From contig NZ_QAIG01000005.1 of NCBI RefSeq assembly GCF_003060885.1, forward strand, positions 1,239,090 through 1,303,089: DNA of 64,000 bases, in the 5' to 3' direction. The stretch comes from Pseudomonas sp. HMWF032 (GTDB lineage: Bacteria; Pseudomonadota; Gammaproteobacteria; Pseudomonadales; Pseudomonadaceae). This document shows positions 60,936-64,000 of the stretch, piece by piece. Each line of letters opens with the position of its first letter. Position 1 is the first letter of the stretch. The notes under the pieces were generated by a model. The model worked only from the letters and a program-made list of their open reading frames with translations. It was not told the origin of the DNA and ran no database searches. The position numbers and the translations under genes were made by a program.

Positions 60936-62834
60936 TTAGATCGCGCCGCGCTCGCGCAGCAGAGCCAATACTTGTTTAACAGCCTCATCCACCGACACTG
61001 ACTGCGTATCGATCACCAGATCGGCATTCAGCGGAATGTCATATGGGAAGGACTCGCCCGGGATATTGTCGCCACCCGCCGCATACAGGCCTTGCGGGTC
61101 ACGCTCGGCGCAGACCTGCGGCGACGCCTGCACATACACGGTCATCAGACGCTCAGCACCGATCAGCACCTTGGCCTGCTCGCGGCCTTCGGCATCCGGA
61201 GCCACGAAGGCGGCCAGGGTCAGCAAACCGGCTTCGTTGAACTGACGCGCCACGTGCGCGGCACGCCGCCAGTTCTCGGTGCGCCCAGCACGGTCCTGCG
61301 GCAGACCTTTGTTCAGGTCATGGCGCAGGTTCTGGCCATCGAGCACATAAACCGCACGGCCCATGTCGAACAGCTTGCGCTCTACGGCGTAGGCCAGGGT
61401 GCTCTTGCCGGCACCGGACAGGCCGCTGAACAGCACGGTGGCCGGTCGCTGGCCGAAGCGCGTGGCACGCTCTTCGGTGGACACATGGGCCAGCTTGCCG
61501 TGATGGCCACCCGCACCTGCTTCAACAGGTTCGGCGATAATCATGCCGGCACCCACGGTGCCGTTGGTCAGACGGTCAATGACGATAAACGAGCCGGTGG
61601 TGCGGTTGTGCGCGTAGCCATCCAGTGCAATCGGCGCGTCAAGGGCGATGCGCACCTGGCCGATTTCATTGAGTTGCAGGCTGCTCGCCGCGCCCTCTTC
61701 AAGGGTGTTCACATCCACCCGATGGGTGATGCTGGCAATCGAACCCGGCACATAGCTGGTGGCGCGTTTGATGTCGTATTTCTTGCCCGGCAGCAGCGGC
61801 TCTTCAGCCATCCACACCAGCATGGCGTCGAAACTGTCGACCACCTGCGGGCGGCTGTCGGCATGCACCAGCATGTCGCCGCGCGAGACGTCAATTTCGT
61901 CTTCCAGGGTGATGGTGATCGCCTGGCCCGGACCGGCCTGCTCCAGTTCACCTTCAAAGGTGACGATGGATTTGACCTTGCTGCCCTTGCCCGACGGAAG
62001 CGCAATGACTTCGTCACCTTTGCGCACGATACCGCTGGCCAGGGTGCCGGCGAAGCCACGGAAGTTCAGATTCGGACGGTTGACGTACTGCACCGGGAAA
62101 CGCAGGTCAGTAAAGTTACGGTCACCGGCCACCTCCACGGTTTCCAGAATTTCCATCAGCGACTGACCGTCATACCAAGGCGACTGCTCGCTCTTGTTCA
62201 CCACGTTATCGCCTTTGAGCGCCGACATCGGCACGAAATGCAGCGATGTGGGTTTGAGCGCAATACCTTCGGCGAACTTCAGGTAGTCGGCCTTGATCTG
62301 CTCGAAAACGCCTTGATCGAAGCCCTTGAGGTCCATCTTGTTGATGGCCACAACGATGTGCTTGATGCCCAGCAGGCTGGCGATAAAACTGTGGCGCTTG
62401 GTCTGGGTCTGCACACCGTAACGGGCGTCGATCAGGATGATCGCCAGGTCGCAGGTGGACGCACCGGTGGCCATGTTGCGGGTGTACTGCTCGTGGCCAG
62501 GGGTGTCGGCGATGATGAACTTGCGCTTGGCGGTGCTGAAATAGCGGTACGCCACATCGATGGTGATGCCTTGCTCACGCTCGGCCTGCAGGCCGTCGAC
62601 CAACAACGCCAGGTCGATGTCGTCACCGGTGGTGCCGACTTTTTTCGAGTCTTTGCTGATGGCTTCCAGATGGTCTTCGTAGATCATCTTGGAGTCGTGC
62701 AGCAGGCGCCCGATCAGGGTGCTCTTGCCGTCGTCGACGTTGCCGCAGGTGAGGAAGCGCAGCAGTTCTTTACGCTCGTGCTGGGCCAGGTAAGCGAGGA
62801 TGTCTTCGCTGATCAGATCGGATTGGTGCGACAT
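60936..62834 (-). CDS. cysNC: Bifunctional sulfate adenylyltransferase subunit 1 / adenylylsulfate kinase (CysN-CysC fusion)
   Basis: A 632-aa enzyme of assimilatory sulfate activation. The CysN GTPase half drives APS formation by Cys[16 protein letters not shown] (P-loop), [12 protein letters not shown] and NKMDL are intact. The C-terminal CysC kinase (about 460-632) phosphorylates APS to [22 protein letters not shown] and [29 protein letters not shown]. The ATG at 62834 starts one base after the cysD stop codon; the frame continues upstream but those residues are a cysD shadow. The fusion is usual in Pseudomonas. Sulfur control by CysB is expected but not visible here. Confidence 0.96.
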   Translation of the reverse strand: MSHQSDLISEDILAYLAQHERKELLRFLTCGNVDDGKSTLIGRLLHDSKMIYEDHLEAISKDSKKVGTTGDDIDLALLVDGLQAEREQGITIDVAYRYFSTAKRKFIIADTPGHEQYTRNMATGASTCDLAIILIDARYGVQTQTKRHSFIASLLGIKHIVVAINKMDLKGFDQGVFEQIKADYLKFAEGIALKPTSLHFVPMSALKGDNVVNKSEQSPWYDGQSLMEILETVEVAGDRNFTDLRFPVQYVNRPNLNFRGFAGTLASGIVRKGDEVIALPSGKGSKVKSIVTFEGELEQAGPGQAITITLEDEIDVSRGDMLVHADSRPQVVDSFDAMLVWMAEEPLLPGKKYDIKRATSYVPGSIASITHRVDVNTLEEGAASSLQLNEIGQVRIALDAPIALDGYAHNRTTGSFIVIDRLTNGTVGAGMIIAEPVEAGAGGHHGKLAHVSTEERATRFGQRPATVLFSGLSGAGKSTLAYAVERKLFDMGRAVYVLDGQNLRHDLNKGLPQDRAGRTENWRRAAHVARQFNEAGLLTLAAFVAPDAEGREQAKVLIGAERLMTVYVQASPQVCAERDPQGLYAAGGDNIPGESFPYDIPLNADLVIDTQSVSVDEAVKQVLALLRERGAI

Positions 62835-62835
62835 A

Positions 62836-63753
62836 TTAAAAGTACCCCTGACGTTTTTTCTCTTCCATCGAGCCGGCGGCATCGTGGTCAATAACGCGAC
62901 CCTGGCGCTCGGAAGTACGGGTCAGGAGCATTTCCTGGATGATGTCAGTGAGGCTGGTGGCTGTGGACTCCACCGCGCCGGTCAGCGGGTAGCAGCCGAG
63001 GGTGCGGAAACGCACCATCTTCTTGGTGATGCGGGCTTTCTCTTCGTCCGAGAGGTGCTCGAGGATGCGCTCGTCGTCGATCATGATGAGGGTGCCATTC
63101 TTCTCGATCACTTCACGCTCGGCAGCGAAGTACAGCGGCACGATCGGGATTTGCTCCAGATAGATGTACTGCCAGATGTCCAGCTCGGTCCAGTTGGACA
63201 GCGGGAACACACGGATCGATTCACCCTTCTTGACCTTACCGTTGTACACGTTCCACAGTTCAGGGCGCTGGTTCTTCGGGTCCCAGCGGTGCTTGCTGTC
63301 GCGGAAGGAATACACACGCTCTTTAGCGCGGGACTTTTCTTCGTCACGGCGCGCGCCACCGAAGGCGGCGTCAAAGCCGTACTTGTTAAGCGCCTGCTTG
63401 AGACCCTCGGTCTTCATCACGTCGGTGTGCTTGGCACTGCCGTAGGTGAAGGGGTTCATGTCCTGCGCCACACCATCGGGGTTGATGTGGGTGATCAGAT
63501 CCAGACCATACTCGTTGACCATCTTCTCGCGGAAGCGATACATCTCTTGAAACTTCCAGCGTGTGTCGACGTGCAACACCGGGAACGGCAGTTTGCCGGG
63601 GAAGAATGCCTTGCGGGCCAAGTGCAGCATCACGGCGGAGTCTTTGCCGATGGAGTAGAGCATCACCGGGTTATCGAATTCGGCGGCCACTTCACGAATG
63701 ATGTGGATACTTTCCGCCTCCAGCTGTTTCAGGTGGGTCAGTTTATCGAGCAT
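62836..63753 (-). CDS. cysD: Sulfate adenylyltransferase subunit 2
   Basis: A 305-aa ATP sulfurylase catalytic subunit of the PP-loop fold. Seen: [46 protein letters not shown] with the SxGKDS PP-loop, [39 protein letters not shown] and [15 protein letters not shown]. It makes APS from sulfate and ATP using GTP hydrolysis by CysN. It forms a tight operon with cysNC. ATG at 63753 fits the family's usual start. Confidence 0.97.
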   Translation of the reverse strand: MLDKLTHLKQLEAESIHIIREVAAEFDNPVMLYSIGKDSAVMLHLARKAFFPGKLPFPVLHVDTRWKFQEMYRFREKMVNEYGLDLITHINPDGVAQDMNPFTYGSAKHTDVMKTEGLKQALNKYGFDAAFGGARRDEEKSRAKERVYSFRDSKHRWDPKNQRPELWNVYNGKVKKGESIRVFPLSNWTELDIWQYIYLEQIPIVPLYFAAEREVIEKNGTLIMIDDERILEHLSDEEKARITKKMVRFRTLGCYPLTGAVESTATSLTDIIQEMLLTRTSERQGRVIDHDAAGSMEEKKRQGYF

Positions 63754-63844
63754 GGCTACTCACGAAATGCGATATATTTGGGCCGGCGGGCCGTGGACGA
63801 GGGCGCACTCTAGCACAGCACCCTCTTCTATTCAGGAGCCCGGT

Positions 63845-63861
63845 TAGATCGAAACGATCTA
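63845..63861. other. Short perfect palindrome upstream of cysD
   Basis: TAGATCG, AAA, CGATCTA lies in the 142-base gap between the Nif3-like gene end and cysD, on the cysD promoter side. It could be a weak hairpin at the end of the upstream gene or an operator. No T-run. Confidence 0.3.
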
Positions 63862-63895
63862 GCTTTATACCTACAGGAAAGGCCGCAATTGCGCC

Positions 63896-64000
63896 TCAGA
63901 TTGGGTTGGGGCAATCGATAAAAAGATGCTCAATGGCAAAGCGCCGCGCCAGATAATCACCCAGCGTCTGCACCCCATAACGCTCGGTGGCGTGATGGCC
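63896..64000 (-). CDS. Nif3-like dinuclear metal centre protein (3' end, partial)
   Basis: The right edge of the window holds the last 34 codons of a minus-strand gene, ending in TGA at 63896-63898. The translation begins [20 protein letters not shown] and ends [14 protein letters not shown]. This is the conserved C-terminus of the Nif3/YbgI family, in which the HHATE segment supplies metal ligands. The gene order cysNC-cysD-nif3 is familiar from Pseudomonas. The start lies outside the window. Confidence 0.85.
   Translation of the reverse strand, partial: GHHATERYGVQTLGDYLARRFAIEHLFIDCPNPI

Noticed and set aside
61092..62894. 600-codon open frame opposite cysNC
   Set aside because: Antisense shadow of cysNC; long only because GC-rich codons avoid stops on the complement.

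Overview
The window looks like chromosomal DNA from a gamma-proteobacterium of the genus Pseudomonas. The base composition is GC-rich, coding is dense, and several gene orders match what I recall from P. aeruginosa: bauR/bauA/bauC; the oxidoreductase plus adenine deaminase pair; and zapE-trpS-hydrolase-yhcB-cysNC-cysD-nif3. Intergenic spaces carry typical Pseudomonas palindromic repeats. Species assignment is not possible by eye. I see no rRNA, tRNA, CRISPR array, prophage or transposase.

Layout. 1-2360: the 3' end of an unidentified gene, then a dCache chemoreceptor with a sigma28-like promoter. 2300-5176: an intergenic tract of inverted repeats followed by one AT-rich GmrSD-type (DUF262/DUF1524) defence gene that starts with TTG. 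5195-10545: amine/beta-alanine catabolism, with a gamma-glutamyl-GABA hydrolase, a semialdehyde dehydrogenase (BauC-like), beta-alanine:pyruvate aminotransferase (BauA) and a divergent LysR regulator (BauR). 10870-19625: purine uptake and salvage, with a RutR-like TetR regulator, a YigZ protein, a BMP-type ABC nucleoside transporter, a 2-oxoglutarate oxygenase and adenine deaminase. Two RutR-like palindromes precede the two transcription units of the transporter. 19704-21050: a cytochrome b561, a PepSY protein and a c5-type cytochrome.

21409-30695: one minus-strand block with two TonB receptors, two PepSY-TM proteins, a PCu(A)C copper chaperone and two DUF2946 proteins. It is probably a metal-chelate (copper or iron) uptake module. 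31015-36008: a GltS-type carrier next to a TAXI-domain lipoprotein, a membrane PAS/GAF sensor without an output domain, and a 60-aa protein. 36005-42374: Bcr-type MFS exporter and an RND pump/adaptor pair with a divergent TetR repressor and palindromic operator. 42353-45587: a copper homeostasis locus (copZ, copA, cueR) with two CueR boxes. 45683-49479: HAD phosphatase, TesB, a histone-deacetylase-like amidohydrolase and a class C beta-lactamase. 49493-56875: methyltransferase, a lower-GC nucleotidyltransferase-like gene, class V aminotransferase, HI0933-type flavoprotein, a CheC-fused response regulator with a PAS partner, VOC protein and RhlE helicase. 57014-64000: zapE, trpS, a hydrolase, yhcB, cysNC, cysD and the 3' end of a Nif3-like gene.

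The most distinctive points are the AT-rich GmrSD gene beside a 32-bp perfect inverted repeat, the GltS/TAXI pair, the metal-uptake block, the RutR-like sites, and two small tandem duplications that created ATGA-coupled mini-ORFs in front of bauR and the HAD gene.
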